The translations under genes were made by a program, and so were the position numbers. Positions 25,344 through 34,430 of a stretch of 64,000 nt of DNA are shown in pieces. The DNA comes from Tetradesmus obliquus (Eukaryota > Chlorophyta > Chlorophyceae > Sphaeropleales > Scenedesmaceae), in NCBI GenBank assembly GCA_030272155.1, contig CP126194.1:4021501-4085500 (forward strand). Reading direction: 5' to 3'. The notes beneath the pieces are model-generated. The model was not told the origin of the DNA. It made no database searches and was given only the letters and a program-made list of their open reading frames with translations. How positions within the stretch are numbered: the stretch's first letter is position 1; each line of letters opens with the position of its first letter.

Positions 25344-27649
25344 AGGTGGGGCTGCCGAACCTGGTGGCGGCAGGCCCTCCGCGGGACTGGCGGCCCTCTG
25401 CTGTTGCTGCAGCAGCGCAGCTGCGCCTGCAGCTGGCCAGCATGAACAACTGGCGCGGCGCGCTGCGCAGTGCGGTCAGAGACGGGTAGGTGCATGCTGC
25501 TGCTGCTGCTGCTGCCGCCGCTCTCAACACTGCGTTGCTTTGCGCTGAGTGCTGTGCTGCCTGTAGATGTGGTGACAGCACCCGATCTCACCGTGTGTCA
25601 CTCATCATATTCTCAGCACCACGCGTAAGCATCCATACAAATTCCAGAGCAGGTGCCGATGTGATTGGTGTGTGTTTGTGCTTGTGTGTGGCTGCAGCGG
25701 CGACCGCAAGCGCAGCAGCTATGCGCTGATGAGCTTGTGGGCCCTGGCAACTGACCCGGCAGCAGCGGAGAAGCTGACCACTGGCACGCGCCTGCCAGCT
25801 GTCATGCTGCGCGCTGCCACAGACTGCGCCGCCAAGGAGTGGGTGAGTGCAGCCGCAGCACGGGGCTGGTGTGAGGTTGCATGGCGTGTGTAGTGTTATG
25901 TTGTCATCCTGTGGCGCTGCTGCCGTTGGCTGGGATCTTGCCCAGAGGTGGTTCTTTCATAGTTCTAGCAATGCACCATACGGTATTGAATGGCATGCCA
26001 GTTTGCACAGCTGTTGGTGCTGCCCTGCATCCATGATGTGTGCATCTGCGTGCATGTCTCTGTCATAACAGCTGCCGCACTCACTCTGGCCCACACCCTT
26101 TGCACCCGCACCCTTACTGCGCTGCCACCACACGCACACCAGGTGCTGCAGAAGTGGGGCCTGCTGCTGGCGTCAGCGCTGCTCTCAGAAGAGTCCGTCC
26201 GCCAGCGTGCGCTGCCGCAGCAGCTGATACAGCCGCTGGTGACTGGCGCAGTCGAGACGGTGCAGCTGCTGGAGGGGCTGGGTGCGCTGGCTACAGCAAT
26301 TCTTGCCAGGTGGGTGTGGCTGGCGTGCATTGCAAGTTGTGTGTGGTTGCGCTTTTCGTGTGTATCAGCTCGAGGGGCAGTGACGCTGCAGCCGGGGCTG
26401 GGTGCGCTGGCTACAGCGATTCTTGCCTGGTTGGTGCGGCTGGCGTGCGGCTGGCGTGCAATGCGAGTTGTGTGTGTTTGCGCGTTTGTGTGTATCAGGC
26501 TGGCGAGGCAGTGACACTGCAGGAGGGGCTGGGCGCGCTGGCTACAGCGATCCTTGCCAGGTGGGTACGACTGGCGTGCATTGAGTGCTGTTGTTGTGTT
26601 GTGTTTGCGCGTTCGTGTGTATCAGGCTGGCGAGGCAGTGACGCTGCTGGAGGGGCTGGGTGCGCTGGCTACAGCGATCCTTGCTAGGTGGGTAGGGCTG
26701 CATTTGGGGCTGCATTGGTGCTGATGTTTGGCTGTTTCCGCGCAGCCGTGTGGTTTGGCGGGTGATTGGCTGTCGGAATTTGGCAGATGAGGTAGCTGTA
26801 CGGTTGGGCTGACAGCAAGCGCGTGGCTGGATGCAGCTGCAAAGGAAGCTGATTGGTTAGGTGGCAGCAACCGCGCAGCAAAGAGCCCTGCACAGGAAGC
26901 CGCATCTCGTGTGCGGTTACTTTCGCTGCTTATGTGCCAACATCTGTGCTGCGTCTGCTGGTGTGTTGTTCCCCTGCCCGCGCGGCTCGTGCGACTGCAG
27001 GACCGAGTGCGACCTGACCCAGCCTGGGCCTGACCGCACATTTGTGCACAAGGCGCTGAGCATCGCCAGCCTGCTGCAGCAGGTGCTGCAGCAGCAGCGC
27101 GAGCTGAACGGCGGCCGCATGCAGCCGCAGCTGGCGTCCATCTTTGGCAGCGATGGCACCCACAGCGATCTGAAGGCGGCGTTGGAGGTCGGTGCAGGCT
27201 GGTGGTGTGTATTGCAATCTTGAAAAGAATATGCAGATGTGTGCTTGGTGGTGGCTTTCGCGACTCATGCGGTTGGCCGCAGCGATGTTAGTCCGCACCC
27301 CTTTCTGCTGTTGTGTTCTGTCTTGCTCATGTACCAGTGTTGCTGACAGCGAGGTTAGATTACACATGCATGCAGGCTACATGTAACACAGCAGTTTACA
27401 TGTGTTAAGCAAGGTAGCGTAGCAGTAGGTGAACGACACACCTTGAACGATTGTTGTGTGTATGCTACTTGGGTGCTGCAGGAGTTCTCAATGCAGGAAG
27501 AGTGGGAGGAAGCAGCAGAGCGAGCACGGGCAATCCTGGCCACGCTTGGCAGCACAGCGGGTGCAAGCGATGCCGCAGAGCAGGATGAGGAAGGCAGGGA
27601 GGGTGGCGAGGCACTGCAGGGGGCTGAGGTAGAGATGCAGGATGCCTGA
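14888..27649 (+). CDS. FAS1: FAS1, large subunit of chromatin assembly factor 1, with C-terminal extension
   Basis: CAF-1 large subunit deposits H3-H4 on replicating DNA through PCNA. Exons: 14888-15082, 15251-15805, 16123-16245, 16501-16744, 17182-17315, 17580-17798, 17987-18058, 18279-18419, 18677-18862, 19156-19347, 19505-19694, 20013-20199, 20526-20628, 21072-21204, 21634-21792, 22107-23872, 24200-24310, 24591-25085, 25346-25485, 25698-25842, 26143-26309, 27001-27187, 27482-27649. All phases agree, giving about 2003 aa. In order: Ala/Gln-rich N-terminus; ANVDALEDDAAAYHWCWELR (as in plant FAS1); a Lys/Glu/Arg helix (about 490-623); canonical PIP box QAAFRNFF (619-626) across an exon junction; LDYEVMSDQDWEEEPEGESLS and acidic EEGFVVGDGYLSDDEG, the CAF-1 signature; a winged-helix-like region at about 1042-1098; an Ala/Gln linker with IERFFGK; and a 470-residue helical extension (1534-2003). 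PIP-like KIDKFFRK is at residues 2-9. The extension is outside the usual family; a separate fused gene is the alternative. Confidence 0.86.
16940..17215 (+). repeat. Triplicated 3' splice region before FAS1 exon 5
   Basis: Three imperfect copies of about 113 bp, containing GTGCCAGGCCTGCTGGCCAA or close variants, begin near 16945, 17061 and 17172. The last copy supplies the acceptor used in my model (exon from 17182). The second carries an equivalent CAG acceptor and GCCTGCTGGCCAATGTGG. Confidence 0.8.
19878..20092 (+). repeat. In-frame tandem duplication at FAS1 exon 12
   Basis: 80 bp at 19878-19957 is repeated at 20013-20092 with few changes. Both encode LPPSWAQRPGAAGDASF and VTNTATALY, and both follow a CAG acceptor. 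The offset is 135 bp (45 codons) and the frame stays open between them, so either acceptor yields an in-frame product. Confidence 0.88.
20431..20790 (+). repeat. Partial copies of FAS1 exon 13, acceptor and donor sides
   Basis: The 5' part of exon 13 with its CTG tract and acceptor (20511-20585) has a copy at 20423-20497 (offset 88 bp, not a codon multiple). Separately, the 3' end and donor (about 20615-20665) are copied at about 20732-20782, giving a second GAGAGCCTCTCC-GTGCGT in the following intron. Confidence 0.85.
20879..20938 (+). repeat. TATGCTAATG tandem repeat in FAS1 intron
   Basis: Five to six head-to-tail units of a 10-bp sequence in the intron between exons 13 and 14; unusually AT-rich for this locus. 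Confidence 0.9.
21313..21710 (+). repeat. Triplicated segment at FAS1 exon 15
   Basis: Three copies (near 21313, 21474 and 21634) carry the sequence coding roughly GGSSxxQAALAQLEAG, each followed or preceded by a CTG-rich run. Only the third runs on into LERARQRGRPLLLVNN, the rest of the exon. Confidence 0.85.
26262..26690 (+). repeat. Four-copy array at FAS1 exon 21 donor
   Basis: Units of about 120-130 bp begin near 26270, 26390, 26520 and 26645. Each contains GAGGGGCTGG, then GCGCTGGCTACAGC, and three of the four carry an equivalent CCAG-GTGGGT donor. Only the first follows continuous exon sequence. The later ones read quickly into a stop and are taken as intronic. Confidence 0.85.
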
Positions 27650-28797
27650 TGGCCGTCGTGTGGATACGCTAGCGGCAGCAGCATGTGGGAGAGCGGGTTG
27701 TTGCGCAACCTATGCAGCAGCTGCACGGCGCGCCGTGAGGGGACCCGCTTGGACCTCCTGGCATGCAAAGTGGGCCTTCCTGCATGCAAAGCTCAACTGC
27801 CTCAGGCACTTGGAGGATGGCTGTGCTCCGCTGGTGTGGTGCATAGGATGCAGCTAGAAAGTTTTTTGGGTTGGTCGCGGCAGAGTAGCAGGCATTTTCC
27901 TATGTACAGTCACCTTTTCTGTTGCAGTCTAGGAGCGTTGGTTGGATGAGTGCACAAGCATGTGCTTTGTTTGCTGGTGCCTGGTGCCGGCAGTGCTCAG
28001 GCTGTAACAGCTGTTCTGAGCTGATGCAACGATGTCACTACTGGATGGTTACGACCATTGAATACTGATGAATAGCCACACATCTCACGTTACCAGTTAC
28101 TTGCTACAAACTTACGGGCACCACAAGTGCAAAGGAGGGCTACTGTACCTGGCTCGTATACTGCTCGCCATATGCAGATGCATCTGCAGGCTGTGGACAA
28201 AGCCACAGCGACAGTTGCCTAACACTGGCAATGTCGTTGGGGCACAAACCAATCCGCAAGTCAACCTCTGCAACCTCCTCACTTGTGCGCTTGCCGTGTA
28301 GCCAAGCAGTGTCTCCTTTCATAACAGAGTGTTGCAGATACAAGCCAATGTTACGGCCGCAATTCTGACCCCTGGCCACCTGTTCACAGCTGCTTGTTGT
28401 GATTGTAAAGCAAGTAGCTAGCGCACGTTGTCTCAGGTAACAAACACAAATGGCATCAGGCCAGCCTCGCCATAGTCATTCACATACATACGAAATGTGA
28501 CTGCTGTTCTTCGTACTAGTGTCACCCCTTCGCCGGCAGTGCAGTACGCCATCAAAACACAGTGTCTGCTTTTGCGGGCCTCTCTGCATCATGCCTGCAG
28601 TGTGCAGGCATTGCCTGATCAGTGCTCGATGCGTGCCGCCAGCATCCAAAGGTAAACCAAGGTGCAGTGCAGGAGGTATGAGGTATGATCGATCAATGAC
28701 ATCGCCAGTGCGCATAATGCAGTTCCCAGCTGTTGCAGCCATCCAACAAAGCACAGGCATGCTGTGCACAACGCATCAAAAGTCAAACCAACTCTAA
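27650..28797. other. Intergenic: FAS1 3' flank up to the retroelement
   Basis: No supported gene. Flanking DNA left of the DIRS-type element, whose first terminal repeat begins at 28798. Confidence 0.5.
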
Positions 28798-28990
28798 ATT
28801 AATGCGCAATGGACTTGTTCATTGCGGTTAATACAGCGGAGCTGTATTCCCTGCTTGCCTGGACAAAGGCAAGCAGTGGGTGAGGTGACAGTCACAAGCT
28901 GTCATTACCACACTGCCCCCGCAGGCCTCATAGCCGGCACGGCAGCTTTGCTCTGCACGTTTTGTTGCTGTTCATGCGAACAGCAATTCG
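28798..28990 (+). repeat. Split direct repeat A1 (matches A2 at 32731-32923)
   Basis: 193 bp, apparently identical to 32731-32923; left boundary of the element. Confidence 0.92.
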
Positions 28991-29847
28991 ACTCGCTACT
29001 TCGGTAGCGTTTGGAGTGTTGCACACGTTCCATTCTTGACATTTTCTTTACATCATCACCCATACCTCCAAGTATCTCCAGATCGTTTGTTTTAAACAAA
29101 TTGATACGATCTAAGGACCGCCTTCAGGTCGACCAGAGGCAGCTGATCGCACGGCTACCTGCGGCCGTCGCGTCTTCTCTCAGCCCCTTTGGCACGCTGC
29201 TCCTTTTGCTTGCAACTTTTGCGAAACATCAGAGCTAGCTACTGCGCCTTAGGGTGCAGCTCAGTGATTCAAGCTGCAGGCAGTCGCTACAGCACCAGCA
29301 CAAGGCGGGAGCATCAGCGGCTGGAGCTTGGCTTCGCGCTGCAGTCCCAACGGAATTGCACATATGCTGAAATTCAGCATGGCAGCCCCTTCTATGGTTG
29401 CCCACCTCCCCATCATGCGGGATGGTTCAAGTCCCAGTAACACTACCTGGGCCTCAGCAGGTGACATGCTGGAGCGGTCGCTGGGCTGCTTCTGCAGCCT
29501 GCACACCAGCACCATCAACATCAGCAGCAGCAGCACTGGCGACATCAGCAGCCTTGATGGCAGCGTGCGCCGTGGCAGCTGCAGCTGGTTACACCTGCCT
29601 GTGCGCGCACAGTATGCCCCTGGCAGTGCGCTGCGCTTGGGCGCCACCACCAGTGGCTGGAGCAGCTTGCAGGCTTTTGCAGCCGGCAGCAGCTGCTATG
29701 GAGGCGTGAGCTCTGGCAGCGCATCTGCTGGAGCAGCACTGCAGTAGGCGCCCAGCGCACACAGCAGGCGAGTGTGGGGTGGCTCCCACGTAACGGCCAG
29801 TCGTTAGGCCACTCGTCTGAACACACAGCTGTTGTGTCATTAAGCAA

Positions 29848-31860
29848 TTGTGTGGGGCACATTTTTCGTGGTGCCTTTGTCATCTGAGCATGGTTACCGT
29901 GCACAGCTTCCCTGCAGACACGCCCTTGCACCGGCGCTTGGGTTTGTGCAGCAAGCAGTGGCGCGCTATTGGTGCAAATTCTCATGTCCTCAGCTGGTTG
30001 CAGCATGGTGTTCCCATAGAGTGGTTGGGTGGCCGCGCGCCGCCCCCCTTTTATAAGCACCCCTTGCCATCTACTAACGCTCAAAAGCAATGGTGGTTGT
30101 GCACTGAAGCGCCCCGCCTCAGCAAGCTGGGTGTGCTGACCAGGCTTGCCTCCCGCCCTGTTTTTTGCTCCAATGCATTCTGTGTGCCTAAAGGCAGTTC
30201 CTGGCGGTTGGTTATAAATTATAAGTATGTCAACAAGTTCAATGTTGCCCGCAAGTGCAGGTTTGAGACCTTGCGTTTCCTGCAGCGGTATGACCTCAGC
30301 AATGCCTTTGCTGTCAAGGCTGACATGGCAGATGCTTTCTATCAAGTTCCCCTGCATGCTGGCGCTGTTGAGTACTTTTGCTTCGAGTTTGCTGGCGAGT
30401 TTTACCAGATCAACTGCCTGCCTTTTGGCTGGAACAACTCGCCGTACTATTTCACCAAAGTGACGCGTCCCTTTGTTGCGCATCTGCGTTCGCCTGCGCA
30501 CACACGTGTGTCGTCGGGTGCTATGTACCCTGCACCGCCTGGCAGTCGTGGCAGTGTTGCACAAGTTGGTTGCAAGGTCCTGCCATACTTAGATGACTTT
30601 TTGTTTGTCTTCCCTGACCAGGAGACAGCAGCAGCTGGTGCAGAGTGGATCCAATCCATCATGTACTGGCTAGGGTTTACGCCTCACCCCACCAAGTCTG
30701 TGTGGGAGCCGAGCCAGCGGCTGGAGCACTTAGGCTTGATTGTGGATCTGGCCCAAGGCGCCTTCTGTGTGCCTCCAGCAAAGGTTGCCCGCCTGACCCG
30801 CCTCGCGCGTGGCATTGCTATTACTGCCAAGCAGAACAAGCGCCGCGTGCCAAAGCGAGAGCTGGCTGCTTTTTGTGGGTATGCGCAGTCTGTGCGGCTG
30901 GCTGTTATGCCAGCGAACCTGTTTTTGCGTAGCCTGTATGACGATTGTGCCTCTGTGTCTGGCTGGAATGGGACCGTCAGCATTTCACGTCAGTCCTTTC
31001 GTGACCTGGAGTGGTGGGCAGCCATACCTGCTCAGCATTTGTCGTCACCTATCCGGTTGCGCCCAGCTACTGTTGACTTGTTTGTTGATGCATGCCCAAC
31101 GGGTTGGGGTGCTGTGCTGCCTGTTTTGGGTGACAGCCCTGAAGGTACTGCGCATGGCGCCTGGTCTGCTGATGAAGCACGCATGCACATCAACCAGCAG
31201 GAGATGAGAGCTGTGCGCATGGCCCTGCTGTCATTTGAGTCTGTTGTTCGTGACCGTGTTGTACGACTTCATGACGACAACACAGTGACAGAGTCTGTCT
31301 TGGGGCGCTTTTCTTCGCGGTCTGCTGCTCTCATGGATGAGTACAGGCTGCTATGGTCTGTGCTTGAGGACTTGCATGTCCAGCTGCAGGTTGTGCGGGT
31401 CAAGTCCGAGCTGAACAGGGCTGATGCCCCTTCTCGCTTTGTGGATCATGGGGATTATCGTTTGGATGGCGAGATGTTTGTTTGGTTGGATCTGAAGTGG
31501 GGCCCGCACACCATCGACCTGTTTGCTTCAGCAGAAAACAAGCAGACTCGTCTTTTCTACAGTCTTTTTCAGTGTCCTGGCAGCAGTGGCGTCGATGCCC
31601 TGCTGCAGCCATGGGCTGGTTGGAACTGCTTTGCGTTCTCGCCCTTTACCACCTCCATGCTGCTGCAAGTTGTGCAAAAAGTGCGCGAGGAGCGCGCAAA
31701 TGTCACAGTTGTGGTGCCGCTGTGGCCGGCTCAGCCTTGGTTTCATGAATTGATGCTGCTTGCAGTGGACAGCTTCCAGCTGCCTTGCTCCACGCTGACC
31801 GGCCCCATGGCGCGGCAGCATTGTTCCTGGCCGCTGCTGGCTGTACGCATTGAGCACTAG
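29848..31860 (+). CDS. DIRS-type reverse transcriptase/RNase H polyprotein
   Basis: A single 670-codon frame. The RT part has SNAFCVPKGSSWRLVINYK, then LPFGWNNSPYYF and the catalytic box LPYLDDFLF (YLDD rather than YxDD with Met/Val). RNase H follows with VDLFVDACPTGWGAVL, the Glu-bearing HINQQEMRAV and HDDNTVTESVL. The C-terminal segment HTIDLFASAENKQTRLFYS and VVPLWPAQPW is typical of DIRS/Ngaro RT proteins. The product would copy the element's RNA. The exact start is uncertain; upstream sequence (28991-29847) has shorter open frames that could be a gag-like part, but I recognise no domain there. Confidence 0.9.
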   Translation: MCGAHFSWCLCHLSMVTVHSFPADTPLHRRLGLCSKQWRAIGANSHVLSWLQHGVPIEWLGGRAPPPFYKHPLPSTNAQKQWWLCTEAPRLSKLGVLTRLASRPVFCSNAFCVPKGSSWRLVINYKYVNKFNVARKCRFETLRFLQRYDLSNAFAVKADMADAFYQVPLHAGAVEYFCFEFAGEFYQINCLPFGWNNSPYYFTKVTRPFVAHLRSPAHTRVSSGAMYPAPPGSRGSVAQVGCKVLPYLDDFLFVFPDQETAAAGAEWIQSIMYWLGFTPHPTKSVWEPSQRLEHLGLIVDLAQGAFCVPPAKVARLTRLARGIAITAKQNKRRVPKRELAAFCGYAQSVRLAVMPANLFLRSLYDDCASVSGWNGTVSISRQSFRDLEWWAAIPAQHLSSPIRLRPATVDLFVDACPTGWGAVLPVLGDSPEGTAHGAWSADEARMHINQQEMRAVRMALLSFESVVRDRVVRLHDDNTVTESVLGRFSSRSAALMDEYRLLWSVLEDLHVQLQVVRVKSELNRADAPSRFVDHGDYRLDGEMFVWLDLKWGPHTIDLFASAENKQTRLFYSLFQCPGSSGVDALLQPWAGWNCFAFSPFTTSMLLQVVQKVREERANVTVVVPLWPAQPWFHELMLLAVDSFQLPCSTLTGPMARQHCSWPLLAVRIEH

Positions 31861-32009
31861 CATGAGGTTGGTCTGGCGGCATGCACATGTGCTGCGGCTG
31901 GTTGCATGCTTGGCTTTTGCGTGCTGCTCTCAGCACTCTGTTAGTAACATGTTTGTAACACTTGCTTCTGCTACTTTTGCTTGCAGCAGTAGCGGGCCCC
32001 AGCACTAGG

Positions 32010-32335
32010 TCCAGAGGTTGCAGGGTGCCAGCATCGGTGTTTGCTGCATTAGCGGTGTGTGCTGGTGGCTGTGAGCTGATTTGCACTTGTTTGCGCTTGC
32101 CACACACATGTTGTGGCGTGCCGCGCTTGCGCGTGCACAGCAAGCTGCTGTGCTTGCCCCTTTTGTGCCGGCACTGGTTCTGGAGGTTGATGGTTGGCAG
32201 CATTGGTGTTTGCTGCATTAGTGGTGTGTGCCGGTTGCTGTGATTCGCTCTGCACTTTTCTGTGCTTGCCACACGAATGGTGGCGTGCCGCGCTTGCGCG
32301 TGCACTGCAAGCCGCTGCGCTTGCCCCTTTCAGGC
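32010..32335 (+). repeat. Tandem repeat inside the DIRS-type element
   Basis: Two imperfect copies of about 170-180 bp share GCATTAG-GGTGTGTGC..., GCTTGCCACAC... and GGCGTGCCGCGCTTGCGCGT, between the RT frame and repeat B1. Confidence 0.75.
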
Positions 32336-32554
32336 ATTAGTTCAAGCACTTGTGTTGGCAGCATGGTGTTATGCTGCGTTAGTGGTTTGTGCTGCGCTTG
32401 TGTCCTGCCTGTGCACTTTGTGTGCCCAGCATGTTCGACAGCCGCTTCTCGCACGCGCTTCTATTGCCGCGTGCCAGACAGCTTGAGCGCGCCATGCTGG
32501 CGCCCTCCTTTCCCCTTCGTTTTCCTCCATTTTCCTCCTTCATCTTTTCAATGT

Positions 32555-32923
32555 GGCTATTGGCTGAGGCTACCTGAGCAGCAGCTGTACTGCGTTGACA
32601 AATCATGCATGCGATGCAGTGAATGCGCACCTAGTTGTCTCCTATCAGCTCTTGCATGTTGCTGACAACTGATGCAGTAGCCCCAGCCTTGCCTTCCCTA
32701 CTACCCATCTTTACTTATGGCGAAAGAAGTATTAATGCGCAATGGACTTGTTCATTGCGGTTAATACAGCGGAGCTGTATTCCCTGCTTGCCTGGACAAA
32801 GGCAAGCAGTGGGTGAGGTGACAGTCACAAGCTGTCATTACCACACTGCCCCCGCAGGCCTCATAGCCGGCACGGCAGCTTTGCTCTGCACGTTTTGTTG
32901 CTGTTCATGCGAACAGCAATTCG
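32555..32923 (+). repeat. B1-A2 junction of the DIRS-type element
   Basis: B1 (32555-32735) and A2 (32731-32923) overlap by ATTAA. This internal junction would serve as the template copy that lets linear RNA regenerate complete ends. Confidence 0.88.
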
Positions 32924-33291
32924 CCCTCCCTGTCCCACCCTTTGCTTGTTTCTGCTATGCAGTGACTGCAGTTGTTGCGGTGCATCTGTGCTATGTTAGC
33001 TGGGCGTTGTCTGCCTAATGCTGGCAATGGTGCGCTGCTTTGCGGCGCACATATGACAGTGCGTTGCATGTCTCTTGCTAGTCTGCAGCTTCTGCTGTGG
33101 TTCTGCCATGGGCCTGTTGGCCTGTGTTTGTGTTGTGTGCCCTTGTGTCGGGCGTTCGTGGTGACCTGTGTTTTCTGGTCCCCTGCCTTCCCTTGCTGTG
33201 GGCGCCTGCGTCGCCCTTGTTCTTTCGCCTTTTTCTTGCCTCCTGTTGATTTGTGCCGCTCTCGGTGCTTGAAAGTGTGTAACTCTCGAAC

Positions 33292-33472
33292 GGCTATTGG
33301 CTGAGGCTACCTGAGCAGCAGCTGTACTGCGTTGACAAATCATGCATGCGATGCAGTGAATGCGCACCTAGTTGTCTCCTATCAGCTCTTGCATGTTGCT
33401 GACAACTGATGCAGTAGCCCCAGCCTTGCCTTCCCTACTACCCATCTTTACTTATGGCGAAAGAAGTATTAA
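33292..33472 (+). repeat. Split direct repeat B2 (matches B1)
   Basis: 181 bp, apparently identical to 32555-32735; right boundary of the element. Confidence 0.92.
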
Positions 33473-34405
33473 CAGTACATATATCCATGAAATGCTGGCA
33501 TCTTGTCAACATGGTTGGCAGTGCCAAGCGCCGTAGCCGACAGCCTTTTGCAGTCCAGCGCAACCCTCACAGGTTGAACATTTGGCAGTGTATCACACAG
33601 CCCTGAGGAAACCCTCATGAGCTGAATGACTGCCAGTGACACAGTGTGCGGTAGTTGCACACCGTAGTCTTTGTTCCACAAAACAGCACTGACTTGCATG
33701 CTTGTAAACGCCAACATTCAGTGCATGCAGCACAGCAAACCACAAGTCGACAAGCCCTGCGATGCGACACAAGTATTGCGATGCAACACAAGTAGGCATG
33801 CATACCAACGTCCAACCAGGATCAGGCTGAGTGGACCTTGCACAGCAGATTGCAGCACCCTGATGCGCAATTCATTACATTACATTACATGCTCCACTCA
33901 ACGAGGAGTGGGAACCCCAGTCAGGAGCCAACGAGAGGCTCATAGGGGGATCCCCAATTCTTGTCTAGACATACACGCTCAGCAAGTACATCACACAAGT
34001 TGAACAAGTATGCCCATTCCACATGCAATGAACAGCTTCCTCCACCGCAAAACTAACCAGCAGGCCACTGGCTGCCAGCGCCATGGCACGGACAATTTGC
34101 AATTGCTGCCTACATAGCATCGCATCTTCCACGCAACAGACAGCATCACCAACTGCACACAGAATGCAGCACACCAAGCAGCCGCCATTGACATGCCGCC
34201 TTCTATCACGCCAAAGCAACTTCGACAACAGCGGGCAGCTTCAGCAGCCACTCTGCGCAGCCACGTGGCTACACAGCATGCACTCACATCTCATCCTCAA
34301 GACACAGCCGCCGGGTCGGGGTTTAGTAACAACCTAAACCCAACCCTAAGCCCTAAAACCTTGGCACAGCCACGTGGCTACACAGCATGCACTCACACCT
34401 CATCC
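33473..34405. other. Flank between retroelement and lactone oxidase 3' end
   Basis: No supported gene. Contains a short CATTA run (about 33868-33890) and, at 34260-34430, a duplicated segment around telomere-like sequence in what should be the 3' UTR of the minus-strand oxidase. Confidence 0.5.
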
Positions 34406-34430
34406 TCAAGACGCAGCCGCCGCCTGGGCC
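34255..34430. repeat. Direct repeat flanking telomere-like sequence
   Basis: About 53 bp beginning CCACGTGGCTACACAGCATG at 34261 recurs at 34370. Between them, 34318-34358 holds degenerate telomere-type units (GGTTTAG, CCTAAACCC, CCCTAAG, CCCTAAAAC). The second copy runs into the oxidase's last codons. Confidence 0.8.

Larger units (their letters stand above)
28798..33472 (+). mobile_element. DIRS/PAT-type retrotransposon with split direct repeats
   Basis: Layout is A1 - reverse transcriptase - B1A2 - spacer - B2, the split-direct-repeat arrangement of PAT/Kangaroo-like DIRS elements. A1 is 28798-28990 and A2 32731-32923 (193 bp each). B1 is 32555-32735 and B2 33292-33472 (181 bp each). By eye both pairs are identical, so the insertion is recent. 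ATTAA occurs at the left end, at the B1/A2 junction (where B1 and A2 share it) and at the right end, as expected if a tyrosine recombinase joins and inserts a circle at one short core. There is no obvious target-site duplication, which fits DIRS elements. The reverse transcriptase/RNase H frame is open, but I recognised no recombinase, so the copy may depend on one supplied elsewhere. Confidence 0.87.

Noticed and set aside
29545-30564. 339-codon minus-strand frame
   Set aside because: Antisense to the retroelement's RT frame, which has clear catalytic motifs.
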